A stretch of 64,000 bases of DNA from an uncultured Erysipelotrichaceae bacterium (lineage in GTDB: Bacteria; Bacillota_I; Bacilli_A; RF39; UBA660): NCBI GenBank assembly GCA_902789225.1, contig CADANC010000002.1, positions 124,001 through 188,000 of the forward strand, in the 5' to 3' direction. This document shows positions 16,028-23,871 of this stretch, piece after piece. The position numbers were made by a program, and so were the translations under genes. Numbering within the stretch: position 1 is the stretch's first letter; every line of letters starts with the position of its first letter. Under the pieces are notes generated by a model, which searched no databases, was not told the origin of the DNA, and saw only the letters and a program-made list of their open reading frames with translations.

Positions 16028-16921
16028 CTACTTGTTTTTTGATGATTGTCTAATTTTTTCGTGGTAAAAATAGTTTATTATAATAGGTTTTCCAGTAGGG
16101 TTTTTCAAAAATGGTTCTTCATCTATAACATACATAAATCCATTTTTATCTGCATATTCTTGTACCTTTTTATCTAATTCTTCCCAATAAAACATATCTT
16201 TTTTAATATAAATCTTATTATATAAATCGTTTAATTCAGGATATTTTTCATTTATATAATTTATTATAGTAGGTTTAAATGTTCCTCTTAAATTCAAATT
16301 TTCAAGCCATATATAATCGCAAAAGTCCTTTATTTCTTCAATTATTGGAAATACATCAGTAATGCCAGGAAATATTGGAGATATAAAGCAAGTTGTTCTT
16401 ATTCCTGCCTCGTGTACTTGTTTCATTGCTTCAATTCTTGATTTTATTGTTGGTGCTGAATCCATATCTTTCTTAAATTCTTCATCTAATGTATTTATTG
16501 ACCAAGAAACTAAAGGATTAGGGTATGTTTTTATCAAATCAATATCTCTTGTAACTAAATTTGATTTAGTTGTTATAATTAAGTTAATTCCACTTCCTTG
16601 CATTTCTTCTAAAAATGCTCTTGTTCTTTTATATTTTGCTTCAAAATAGTTATATCCATCTGTTACAGATCCAACTATCATTGTTTTGCCTTTATATTTT
16701 TCAGGATTTTTTATTTTATCCCACATTTTTACATCTAAAAACATTCCCCAATCTTCTGTATGTCCTGTAAACCTTTTCATAAATGTAGCATAGCAATATT
16801 CACAGCCAAAAGGGCAGCCAACATAAGGATTTATTGAGTAACCTGCAATAGGCAAATTTGATTTTGTTAAAACTGTATCTACTTTCTTTTCTTTAATTAC
16901 AACTTTTTTTAAATCTATCAT
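16028..16921 (-). CDS. Radical SAM protein (SPL/Rv2578c-like)
   Basis: A 297-residue radical S-adenosylmethionine protein. The [4Fe-4S] cluster motif is C36-PFG-C40-EY-C43. GSVTDGYNYFEAKYKRTRAFLEEM and LIITTKSNLVTRDIDLI are typical of the spore photoproduct lyase-like group, which includes many uncharacterised proteins. It lacks convincing evidence for DNA repair, so the reaction is unknown. Its start overlaps the stop of the DUF5131 gene by 4 bases (ATGA), so the two radical-SAM-type proteins are translationally coupled. The operon ends at 15966-15981. Confidence 0.85.
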   Translation of the reverse strand: MIDLKKVVIKEKKVDTVLTKSNLPIAGYSINPYVGCPFGCEYCYATFMKRFTGHTEDWGMFLDVKMWDKIKNPEKYKGKTMIVGSVTDGYNYFEAKYKRTRAFLEEMQGSGINLIITTKSNLVTRDIDLIKTYPNPLVSWSINTLDEEFKKDMDSAPTIKSRIEAMKQVHEAGIRTTCFISPIFPGITDVFPIIEEIKDFCDYIWLENLNLRGTFKPTIINYINEKYPELNDLYNKIYIKKDMFYWEELDKKVQEYADKNGFMYVIDEEPFLKNPTGKPIIINYFYHEKIRQSSKNK

Positions 16922-17586
16922 TTTATTCCTCCAAACTCTTTAGGAAATTCTTGCACAAATTCATCTTCATCTAAAATACCTAATAAATCTTCTTTCATAA
17001 ATACTGGTATATTTTTCTCTTTTGCTTGATTATAAATATTAAATACCCATTCTCTTTTTGATGATATTTTGCCTTTTCTATTTCCTGTTTCAGTTCCTAT
17101 TACAATCCAAGAAATATTAGTTAAATCTAATTTTCCTACATCATCAAACATTGGCTCAAAAGTAATATGATAATGTTTTGCTTTAATATTATTTCTTAAA
17201 TAATCAATTCTTGTTTTTTCTTTTGAAGAAGTAACAGTTACACCAAACCAACCATTATCAGGAGTTTCTTTTAAGTTAATATTTTCAGGTCTTTTAGTTA
17301 AAAATATATATTGTGTATCTTTATTTTCTTTCATTTTAGAAAAAACTTTATCTTTCCATTCTTCATTCCAACCTGATAAATCACTTTGCCCAGTTAGTAA
17401 ATAAGCAATATGCCTTTTATTGTCAAGCATTTTTAATTTATTTTCAAAAAATACTGGATTATTAAAATTATCTATTGTATGGAATCTATTATTATTCATT
17501 CTTGCATAACAATAAGAACAGCCTATATTACAACCAATGACAATATTTATATTTTTTATATAATCTTTTATACATTTTACTGACAT
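16918..17586 (-). CDS. DUF5131 family protein (phage Gp37/Gp68-like, CxxxCxxC)
   Basis: A 222-residue DUF5131 protein, a family first noted in phages (Gp37/Gp68) that carries a radical-SAM-type cysteine motif, here C19-NIG-C23-SY-C26. Other family marks are YIFLTKRPENI, WFGVTVTSSKEK and ISWIVIGTETGNR. Biochemical function is unknown. The start is 2 bases after the HxlR stop, with GGGAGG upstream. Tight coupling to a second radical-SAM gene suggests a joint reaction or cluster-bearing complex. Confidence 0.85.
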   Translation of the reverse strand: MSVKCIKDYIKNINIVIGCNIGCSYCYARMNNNRFHTIDNFNNPVFFENKLKMLDNKRHIAYLLTGQSDLSGWNEEWKDKVFSKMKENKDTQYIFLTKRPENINLKETPDNGWFGVTVTSSKEKTRIDYLRNNIKAKHYHITFEPMFDDVGKLDLTNISWIVIGTETGNRKGKISSKREWVFNIYNQAKEKNIPVFMKEDLLGILDEDEFVQEFPKEFGGIK

Positions 17587-17588
17587 TA

Positions 17589-17903
17589 TTATTCCTCCCT
17601 ATATTTTAAGCCGAACTTTTCCATCTCTTTTAATATTTGTTTTAATTCTTGTCCTTTTTCTGTTAAAGAATACTCAACTTTTGGTGGAACAACTGCATAT
17701 ACTTTTCTATTTATAATTCCATCTTGTTCTAATTCTCTTAAATTCTTTGCTAGAACTTTATCAGAAATTCCTACAACACTTTTCATAAGTTCACTATATC
17801 TTTTTTCTTTTTCTAATAGATCTCTAATTATCAAAACTTTCCACTTATCTGAAATAATGCTAACTGTATATTCAACAGGACATTTTGTATATAACTTTTT
17901 CAT
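17589..17903 (-). CDS. HxlR-family winged-helix regulator
   Basis: About 104 residues, the full length of this family. KCPVEYTVSIISDKWKVLIIRDLLEKEKRYSELMKSV and ISDKVLAKNLRELEQDGIINRKVY are the diagnostic HxlR helices. The N-terminal Cys (Cys8 counted from the chosen start) is the position used for thiol or aldehyde sensing in several DUF24 regulators, so redox or electrophile control is plausible. ATG 17903 is chosen because GGAGGAAT lies 8 bases upstream; an ATG at 17918 is too close to its own Shine-Dalgarno. Matching inverted repeats at its own promoter and at the MBL gene promoter suggest it controls both. Confidence 0.88.
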   Translation of the reverse strand: MKKLYTKCPVEYTVSIISDKWKVLIIRDLLEKEKRYSELMKSVVGISDKVLAKNLRELEQDGIINRKVYAVVPPKVEYSLTEKGQELKQILKEMEKFGLKYREE

Positions 17904-17919
17904 TCTATATTCCTCCATA

Positions 17920-17935
17920 TTCCTTTTAGAAAGTA
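17920..17935. promoter_or_regulatory. Candidate HxlR operator upstream of hxlR (imperfect)
   Basis: TTCCTT-TTAG-AAAGTA, one perfect half-site (AAAGTA) and one degraded, with the same 6-4-6 spacing as the perfect copy at 18871-18886. It lies directly upstream of the HxlR start, as expected for autoregulation. Confidence 0.4.
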
Positions 17936-17970
17936 ACTAGCAAAAATAAAGTTATAAATTTAAAATATTA

Positions 17971-17988
17971 AGGTGGAATATTCCACCT
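17971..17988. promoter_or_regulatory. Perfect 18-bp palindrome between the MBL-like gene and hxlR
   Basis: AGGTGGAATATTCCACCT is fully self-complementary and follows the MBL stop by 6 bases. It can act as a transcript-ending hairpin, but the tail is only moderately T-rich, so an operator role is equally possible. Confidence 0.5.
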
Positions 17989-17994
17989 AATGAT

Positions 17995-18783
17995 TTATGC
18001 AAATAGGCTATTTGCTGTCATTTCTAAATAATTTTCACATTTATAATCACTATATTTTTCTTTTACATTTTTGATAAATTCTTCTTTTGTGTTAGATTCA
18101 TTAGCAATTTGTTTTACATTTTTTAAATAATCAATTTTAGTTTTTACATCTTCTAAATTCTCTGGTGTATGATGACTTGTTAAAATAAGTTCATATCCTT
18201 TTTCTAAATATCCTTCTAATTGATGAATAAATCCATCTATTGCTTCTTTGCTTGGTAAAATTGAATGACATTCGTGTCCTAACATATGAGTATATACACT
18301 ATTTATTTGTGGAAATACAATTTCAACATCTTCATCGTGATATGTTATTTCTAAATCAAATCCACCAATTTTTACTTTTGATTCTTCTAATATATCTGTA
18401 ATTTCGTGAAATTCACTTGCAAAGCTACCATTAAAAGCAGTTTTAAACCCTTCTACAATATGGAATATTTCTCCTTCTTGCATTGATTTTATAGTTCCTC
18501 TTGAAGCGTAAGATTTAACATCTTTAAATTCATTTCCTCCACTTGGGTGATTTGAAAATACTTTTGCAATAACTTTTTTATTCAAACCTAAAATATAATT
18601 TTTAAATTCTTCCATATCTTCATAGAAAGAGGGAAATTCTAATAAAAAAACTTCACTATCATTTTCTAAAATAAAACATTCATCAGCCATTACATCGCTT
18701 GTTTGATATGCGTGTAATTTTATTTCTCCAAAGTCATAAACTTGAACAAAACTCTTTTTTAAATCAATTCTTTTACTATCCAT
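17995..18783 (-). CDS. MBL-fold-like protein with degenerate metal motif
   Basis: A 262-residue protein whose strand and loop order suggests a metallo-beta-lactamase fold: early sheet (AYQTSDVMADECFILENDSEVFLLEF), the motif-2 region KVFSNHPSGGNEF (about 75-86), YTHMLGHECHSILP and LILTSHHTPEN. The canonical HxHxDH is not present; SNHPSGGN takes its place, so metal binding may be altered or lost. Family assignment is therefore moderate. The start has TGGAGG upstream. It is first in line with hxlR, DUF5131 and radical SAM. A perfect TACTTT/AAAGTA palindrome lies about 90 bases upstream. Confidence 0.6.
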   Translation of the reverse strand: MDSKRIDLKKSFVQVYDFGEIKLHAYQTSDVMADECFILENDSEVFLLEFPSFYEDMEEFKNYILGLNKKVIAKVFSNHPSGGNEFKDVKSYASRGTIKSMQEGEIFHIVEGFKTAFNGSFASEFHEITDILEESKVKIGGFDLEITYHDEDVEIVFPQINSVYTHMLGHECHSILPSKEAIDGFIHQLEGYLEKGYELILTSHHTPENLEDVKTKIDYLKNVKQIANESNTKEEFIKNVKEKYSDYKCENYLEMTANSLFA

Positions 18784-18870
18784 TTTTAACCTCCATATAT
18801 TTTATTTTTTTGAACAACCTTATTATATATCGGTTCTATTAAAAATGGAAGAACGCACTTTTTTGTAAGA

Positions 18871-18886
18871 TACTTTCTTAAAAGTA
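18871..18886. promoter_or_regulatory. Candidate HxlR operator at the MBL-like gene promoter
   Basis: Perfect inverted repeat TACTTT-CTTA-AAAGTA. The TACT...AGTA half-sites resemble, from memory, sites reported for Bacillus DUF24/HxlR regulators such as YodB. A degraded copy sits at the HxlR promoter. Confidence 0.5.
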
Positions 18887-19016
18887 AGTTTTATTGTATT
18901 TTATTGTTTTTAGTAGAAAAAAATTTTTTATCCGAGCGATAACTTACTATTTGTCTTTCTAATTATACCACATTTTTTTAATTTTAATTGAGCGTAATAT
19001 TACTATATTCCGATAT

Positions 19017-19043
19017 AAATCAAGTAATATTATTGCTTGATTT
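19017..19043. repeat. 27-bp near-perfect palindrome
   Basis: AAATCAAG (19017-19024) pairs with CTTGATTT (19036-19043), and the inner TAATA/TATTG extends the stem with one wobble. It could be an operator or terminator stem; the transcript it belongs to is unclear. Confidence 0.45.
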
Positions 19044-19131
19044 AGAATTAAAATACGTGGCACGTTTTGTCATTTTACTGATGAAAGTGGCGATAGTATT
19101 TTTTCTTTTTTATGAATCTAGATGATGAAAT

Positions 19132-19319
19132 AAAAAAGGCACCTTTACTACTTACGATAGTTTGTAGTATTGGTGCTTTATGGGATTCCAAAGGGTTTAT
19201 CCTTGGCACACATTGTTATTGGCTCTGCCAATATCATAGTGTGTTACTATCTTGTCATAATGATAGTCTTATAAAGAAAGGCCATCATCTCTACTTTTTT
19301 CTTTATAAGGTTTATAACC
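19132..19319 (-). ncRNA. Candidate structured RNA between secA and the MBL-like gene
   Basis: Five stems follow each other. E: 12-bp CTTATAAAGAAA (19268-19279) with 19298-19309. D: ACTATC/GATAGT (19246-19251, 19262-19267). C: ACACA and TATTGGC stems (19208-19244) closed by a TCT loop. B: CCAAAGG/CCTTGG (about 19188-19206). A: GGCACC and ACTAC arms (19135-19179). Read leftward, the last stem ends in TTTTTT, like an intrinsic terminator, so a leftward RNA of about 190-280 bases is likely. It lacks the landmark sequences I know for tmRNA, RNase P RNA and small SRP RNA; I could not match it to 6S RNA. Identity unknown. Confidence 0.4.
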
Positions 19320-19390
19320 ATTACCCAATATATTTGATGTAATTCTTCTTCGGTATTAATCCATTCCCTACTCTAGAATTGGTAAACAAA

Positions 19391-19415
19391 AAATGCCATC
19401 ATTTAGAGGGCATTT
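19391..19415 (-). terminator. Probable secA terminator
   Basis: AAATGCC (19391-19397) / GGCATTT (19409-19415), 11-base loop, followed leftward by TTTTTTG. It lies about 160 bases past the secA stop, beyond the DnaA-box-like cluster. Confidence 0.65.
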
Positions 19416-19425
19416 GTCTTTATTT

Positions 19426-19543
19426 TTATCCACAAATATTGAGGAAAAATATCACAACACTTTTTGTCTTCTGTCCACATTGCTCAAAATATGTGGACAA
19501 AATGTGGACAAACAGCTAATTTTAACGATTTTTTACGTGGACA
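19426..19543. promoter_or_regulatory. Cluster of DnaA-box-like motifs downstream of secA
   Basis: A perfect DnaA box TTATCCACA (19426-19434) is followed by TGTCCACAT (19472-19480), ATGTGGACA (19491-19499), ATGTGGACA (19502-19510) and ACGTGGACA (19535-19543). The latter four are one or two mismatches from consensus. The second and third also form a 9-bp inverted repeat. Binding would need testing. Confidence 0.45.
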
Positions 19544-19571
19544 AAATCCTCGCAAAACCGCATAAAATCAA

Positions 19572-22064
19572 CTACTTACCATGGCATTGTTTGTATTTTT
19601 TCCCTGAGCCACATGGACATGGATCATTTCTACCAACCTTTTTAACTCTTTTTGGTTGTGATTTAGTACTTCCTTTGTCAGGGTCATTTGTTTGAATATT
19701 TTTTGATGTTTCTTTTCTTTCTATATTTTGTCTTATTTCTGCTTTAATTAGTGTGATAGAAACATCTTTATCTATTTTTTGTAACATTTGATCAAATAAG
19801 TCATAACCTTCCATAGTATATGCTCTTAATGGATCTTCTTGTGCATATCCTCTTAAATGAATACCTTCTCTTAAATGAGACATTGTATTAATATGTTCCA
19901 TCCAATAATGATCTACTATTTGAAGAGTTATTACTTTTTCAAATTCTTGAGTTATTTCTTCTGGTAATTTTTCTAATTTAGCATCATATTCTTCTGTTAC
20001 TCTCTTAACTATTAAATCTATTACTTCATCTGCAGATAAATCTTTTATTTCTTCTACTTTAAAATCTTTCTTTAATAAGTTTTCATTTGCAAATTCAGCT
20101 ATATCTTCATAATCTTTTTCATTTAATACTTGTTCTGTTACTAAATGTGATTTTACTAAATCTTCTATATGGTGTCTAAATGTTTCTAGTACCATCTCAT
20201 GAATTGATTCTTGATCTAGTATTCTATTTCTTTTCTTGTAGATAATATCTCTTTGATCATTCATGACATTATCATATTCAAGTAATTGCTTACGTATATC
20301 GAAGTTATTTCCTTCAACTCTTTTTTGAGCAGATTCAATAGAACGAGAGAATGTTTTTGATGTTATTGCTTGGTCTTCCATACCCATATTTTTCATCATT
20401 TCTCCGATTCTATCTGAACCGAATCTTACCATTAGGTCATCTTTCATTGAAACGAAGAATTGAGTATATCCTGGATCTCCTTGACGTCCTGAACGTCCAC
20501 GTAACTGATTATCAATACGACGTGATTCATGACGTTCTGTACCTATAACACAAAGTCCACCTAAGGCTCTTATTTCATCTGATAATTTGATATCTGTACC
20601 ACGACCAGCCATATTTGTTGCGATTGTTACTGATTTATGTAGACCGATATTTGCAATTATTTCAGCTTCACGTTCATGGTTCTTAGCATTTAATGTTTCA
20701 TGAGGTATTCCTGCTTTAGTTAATAAATCTGATATTAACTCAGATGTTTCTATTGCTATAGTACCTATTAATACAGGTTGTCCTTTTCCATATAATTCTT
20801 TTACTTTTTCAATAATTGCTTTATATTTAGCCTCTTTAGTTGCATAAACTATATCTGGAGCATCTATTCTAATTACTGGTTTATTAGTAGGTATTTCTAT
20901 AACATACATATTATATATATTTCTAAATTCTTCTTCTTCTGTTTTAGCTGTACCTGTCATACCAGATAGTTTGTTATACATTCTGAATAAGTTTTGGAAT
21001 GTAATTGTTGCTAGAGTCTTTGTTTCTTCATTGATAGTTACTCCTTCTTTAGCTTCAATTGCTTGATGAAGTCCATCAGAGTATGCTCTACCTTTCATTA
21101 AACGTCCAGTAAATTGATCGACTATAACGATTTGTCCATCTTGAACTACATAGTCTACATCATTCTTCATAGCATAGTTTGCACGTAGCGCTTGGTTGAT
21201 AAAATGTAGTAGTGTAGCATTTTCTATATCGTATAAATTGTCTATATGAAACATTTTTTCTGCTTTTTCTGATCCTTTTTCATTTAAGTTAACGCTCTTT
21301 GTTTTTTCATCATAAATGAAATCTACATCTTCTTTAATACTTTTAGCAAATCTATCTGCTTCTTTATATAGATTGGCATTTTTCATTTCTCCACCTGAAA
21401 TGATTAATGGTGTTCTAGCTTCATCTATTAATACTGAGTCAACCTCGTCTACAATAGCAAAGTTAAGAGGACGTTGTACTCTATCTTCTTTTCTAACTAC
21501 CATATTATCTCTTAGGTAATCGAATCCAACTTCGTTATTTGTAGAATATAAGATATCACAGTTATATGCATCTTGTTTTTCTTGTGGAGACATATCTCTT
21601 TTATTAACACCTACTGTTAATCCTAAAAATCTATGAATTCCACCCATCCATTCAGCATCACGACTTGCTAAGTATTCATTAACTGTAATTATATGAACAC
21701 CTTTTCCTTCTAATGCATTTAAATATGCTGGTAATACAGCTGTTAATGTTTTACCTTCACCTGTTTTCATTTCAGCAATATTACCATAATGAATTGCTAA
21801 GGCACCTAACAATTGTACAGGGAATGGTTTTTCTCCTATTACTCTGTATGCAGCTTCTCTAGCAGTAGCGAATGCTTCTACTAATATATCTTCTAGAGTT
21901 TCCCCTTTATCTAGTCTCTCTTTGAATTCGCTTGTTTTATCTTGTAATTCTGTATCTGTCATTTTTGAATATTCATCTTCTAATGCGATGATTTGATCAG
22001 CAATTTTTTGGAATCTTTTTAATTCTTTATATTCATGATCAAGTAGTCTTCTTAATATTCCCAA
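19572..22064 (-). CDS. secA: Preprotein translocase ATPase SecA
   Basis: The 830-residue motor that drives proteins through SecYEG. Visible marks include AEMKTGEGKTLTAVLPAYL (Walker A), VDEVDSVLIDEARTPLIISG (Walker B/DEVD), TNMAGRGTDIKL, RGRSGRQGDPG and the C-terminal zinc-binding SEC-C tail CPCGSGKKYKQCHGK. The start is TTG 22064, in frame with the expected GILRRLLD N-terminus and preceded by AAAGGTTGGTG. Length is normal. The SEC-C tail repeats in a separate micro-ORF at 15031-15183. hpf lies upstream, separated by a terminator. Confidence 0.98.
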   Translation of the reverse strand: MGILRRLLDHEYKELKRFQKIADQIIALEDEYSKMTDTELQDKTSEFKERLDKGETLEDILVEAFATAREAAYRVIGEKPFPVQLLGALAIHYGNIAEMKTGEGKTLTAVLPAYLNALEGKGVHIITVNEYLASRDAEWMGGIHRFLGLTVGVNKRDMSPQEKQDAYNCDILYSTNNEVGFDYLRDNMVVRKEDRVQRPLNFAIVDEVDSVLIDEARTPLIISGGEMKNANLYKEADRFAKSIKEDVDFIYDEKTKSVNLNEKGSEKAEKMFHIDNLYDIENATLLHFINQALRANYAMKNDVDYVVQDGQIVIVDQFTGRLMKGRAYSDGLHQAIEAKEGVTINEETKTLATITFQNLFRMYNKLSGMTGTAKTEEEEFRNIYNMYVIEIPTNKPVIRIDAPDIVYATKEAKYKAIIEKVKELYGKGQPVLIGTIAIETSELISDLLTKAGIPHETLNAKNHEREAEIIANIGLHKSVTIATNMAGRGTDIKLSDEIRALGGLCVIGTERHESRRIDNQLRGRSGRQGDPGYTQFFVSMKDDLMVRFGSDRIGEMMKNMGMEDQAITSKTFSRSIESAQKRVEGNNFDIRKQLLEYDNVMNDQRDIIYKKRNRILDQESIHEMVLETFRHHIEDLVKSHLVTEQVLNEKDYEDIAEFANENLLKKDFKVEEIKDLSADEVIDLIVKRVTEEYDAKLEKLPEEITQEFEKVITLQIVDHYWMEHINTMSHLREGIHLRGYAQEDPLRAYTMEGYDLFDQMLQKIDKDVSITLIKAEIRQNIERKETSKNIQTNDPDKGSTKSQPKRVKKVGRNDPCPCGSGKKYKQCHGK

Positions 22065-22166
22065 TTAAATTACACCAACCTTTCTTTTTCGAGCTATTCG
22101 TAGATTATTATATCAAATTTTTATTAACTTTTAAAGATTATTTATATATCATAGGTTTCAAACAAA

Positions 22167-22191
22167 AAAAGGTCTATTTTTTAGACCTTTT
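22167..22191 (-). terminator. Intrinsic terminator of hpf
   Basis: AAAAGGTCTA / TAGACCTTTT with a 5-base T loop; leftward reading ends in seven T. Confidence 0.8.
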
Positions 22192-22199
22192 AATTACAA

Positions 22200-22721
22200 T
22201 TATTCTTCTGTTATTAGACCATAATCTTTATCTTTTCTTCTATATACTACTGCTGCTTTTCCTGTTTCACTATCATGGTACATAAAGAAATCATGACCTA
22301 ATAATTCCATTTGAAGTATAGCTTCATCTTCATCCATTGGCTTAACTTCAATTGTCTTTCTTTTTGTAATTTTCTTTTCCCCTTGAACTGGTTCAATAGC
22401 ATCTATTGTGAAATCAATTGCGTTAGTTTTCTTAGTTGCTAACCTAGTCTTATTCTTTCTAATTTGTCTTTCTAATTTGTCTATTGTCTTATCAACTGCT
22501 GCATAGAAATCTGCATTTCCTTCTTCAGAACGTAAAATATACGATTTTAATGGAATAGTTACCTCAACTCTTTGATTCTTTTTATCACTTTTTACTATTA
22601 CTTTAGCTCGAACATCTTCCGCATTCTTTAGGTATTTATCTAATTTCCCTAACTTTTCTTCGATATAACTCTTCATAGCATCAGTGATTTTAATCTTATC
22701 ACCTCTTATGATGAACTCCAT
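22200..22721 (-). CDS. hpf: Ribosome hibernation-promoting factor, long form
   Basis: A 173-residue long HPF. The N-terminal S30AE/YfiA domain (EFIIRGDKIKITDAMKSYIEEKLGKLDKYL) binds the decoding region of resting ribosomes. The C-terminal domain (about 118-170, IEVKPMDEDEAILQMELLGHDFFMYHDSETGKAAVVYRRKDKDYGLI) mediates 100S ribosome dimers. AAGGAGGCGAT precedes ATG 22721. Position just upstream of secA matches the usual Firmicutes order. Confidence 0.96.
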   Translation of the reverse strand: MEFIIRGDKIKITDAMKSYIEEKLGKLDKYLKNAEDVRAKVIVKSDKKNQRVEVTIPLKSYILRSEEGNADFYAAVDKTIDKLERQIRKNKTRLATKKTNAIDFTIDAIEPVQGEKKITKRKTIEVKPMDEDEAILQMELLGHDFFMYHDSETGKAAVVYRRKDKDYGLITEE

Positions 22722-22776
22722 AATATCGCCTCCTTGTAACTTTAGTATAACATAATTAATCTAGAAAAAAAAGAAG

Positions 22777-23862
22777 TTATCGTCTAACTCCTTTGATTTT
22801 ATTAGAAATTCTCTCTAACAGTTTTGGATTTTTTTCTGAAATAATTGAAGTATGAAATACAAACCAAACTGCTAATATGAATAAAACTATATATAATATT
22901 TGTCCTACTTCTTTGTCTTTTGTTATATAAAAGATTGAAGCTAATGAGAACATTATATTTATTGCATATATTATTAATACTGTTACTACTGGAGAGAAAT
23001 TCATTCCTAGTAGTTGATGATGGAAATGTTCTTTATCTGCTTTAAATGGTGCTTGTTTTCTAAGGAGTCTTCTTATTATTGCAAATAATGTATCTAATAT
23101 TGGAATTGCTAGAACTGATACAGGTACAAAGAATGAAATCAATGCAGGTCCTTTAAATTCTAATAAAGTAATTATTCCTATAATAAATCCCATGAATGTT
23201 GCACAATCTCCTGCAAATATCTTTGCTGGATGAAAATTATGTAGTAAGAATCCTAAAGTGGATCCTAACATTATTAGAGATAATATTAATACTAGCGAAT
23301 TATATCTTCCTTGATAAAAAGCTATAAAAGCAATAGTTGCGAAGAATATTGAACATATTCCTCCACTTAATCCATCTAGTCCATCAATTAAGTTAATTAT
23401 ATTGGTACATGCTACAATAAAGAATAGTGTTATTGGATATGCCCATATACCGAAATCAAATGTTAATCCAAATATTGTTATATTATTTAATAATATTTTT
23501 CCATAGAATACTATTACACATGCTGCAATGATATGTCCTATTAGTTTTTGATATGCTCTAATTGATTTTATATCATCTGTTATTCCTGTAAGAATTACAA
23601 TAAAACTACCAATAAGTATTGAATTCATTCTTAAACTTTGTTCTCCAAAGAGCATATATCCTACTAGAAAAGCTAGGAAGATGCCTACTCCTCCGAGTTT
23701 TGGCATTGTTCTTTTGTGAATATGCCTGTGTCCTTCTTTATTTGTTGGTATATCTAATGCTCCTACATGCACTGCAATTTTTTTCATAAAAATCATTATT
23801 ATTGCGGATACTATGAATGTTGTTATTACAATCATTGATCCGTGTATTATTTGTTCTTTCAT
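22777..23862 (-). CDS. tagO: TagO/WecA-type undecaprenyl-phosphate sugar-1-phosphate transferase
   Basis: A 361-residue membrane enzyme with about ten hydrophobic segments. It transfers a HexNAc-1-phosphate from UDP-sugar to undecaprenyl phosphate, the first step of wall teichoic acid or related glycan synthesis. Key loops are HIHKRTMPKLGGVGI, LTGITDDIKSI, NLIDGLDGLSGG (catalytic Asp residues) and KEHFHHQLL. The loop AGDCATFMGF replaces the more common GDxGSxxLGF. The symbol follows Firmicutes TagO; the exact sugar is not shown by sequence. AGGAGACT precedes the start. It belongs to a run with rpiB and the DUF1146 gene. Confidence 0.88.
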   Translation of the reverse strand: MKEQIIHGSMIVITTFIVSAIIMIFMKKIAVHVGALDIPTNKEGHRHIHKRTMPKLGGVGIFLAFLVGYMLFGEQSLRMNSILIGSFIVILTGITDDIKSIRAYQKLIGHIIAACVIVFYGKILLNNITIFGLTFDFGIWAYPITLFFIVACTNIINLIDGLDGLSGGICSIFFATIAFIAFYQGRYNSLVLILSLIMLGSTLGFLLHNFHPAKIFAGDCATFMGFIIGIITLLEFKGPALISFFVPVSVLAIPILDTLFAIIRRLLRKQAPFKADKEHFHHQLLGMNFSPVVTVLIIYAINIMFSLASIFYITKDKEVGQILYIVLFILAVWFVFHTSIISEKNPKLLERISNKIKGVRR

Positions 23863-23871
23863 ATTAGTCTC

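Larger units (their letters stand above)
18784..19571. other. 788-base gene-free region: operators, hairpins, candidate RNA, DnaA-like boxes
   Basis: No convincing protein gene lies here. From left to right it holds a candidate HxlR operator (18871-18886), a near-perfect palindrome (19017-19043), the inverted repeat ACGTG-G-CACGT (19055-19065), a run of nested hairpins that ends leftward in a terminator (19132-19319), the secA terminator (19391-19415) and a cluster of DnaA-box-like motifs (19426-19543). Confidence 0.6.

Noticed and set aside
19132-19319. tmRNA, RNase P RNA or SRP RNA identity for the structured region
   Set aside because: I found no CCA-type end with a T-arm, no RNase P GAGGAAAGTCC-like core and no SRP GGAA/GNAR hairpin signature, so no named class is claimed.
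19112-19342. Rightward 76-codon open frame in the secA-MBL gap
   Set aside because: Its frame runs across the hairpins, has no Shine-Dalgarno and an odd amino-acid mix (Cys, His, Tyr-rich). It is better explained as chance within the structured region.
19393-19695. Rightward 100-codon frame over the secA 3' end
   Set aside because: It runs antisense to the SEC-C tail of secA and through the DnaA-box cluster, with no ribosome site.
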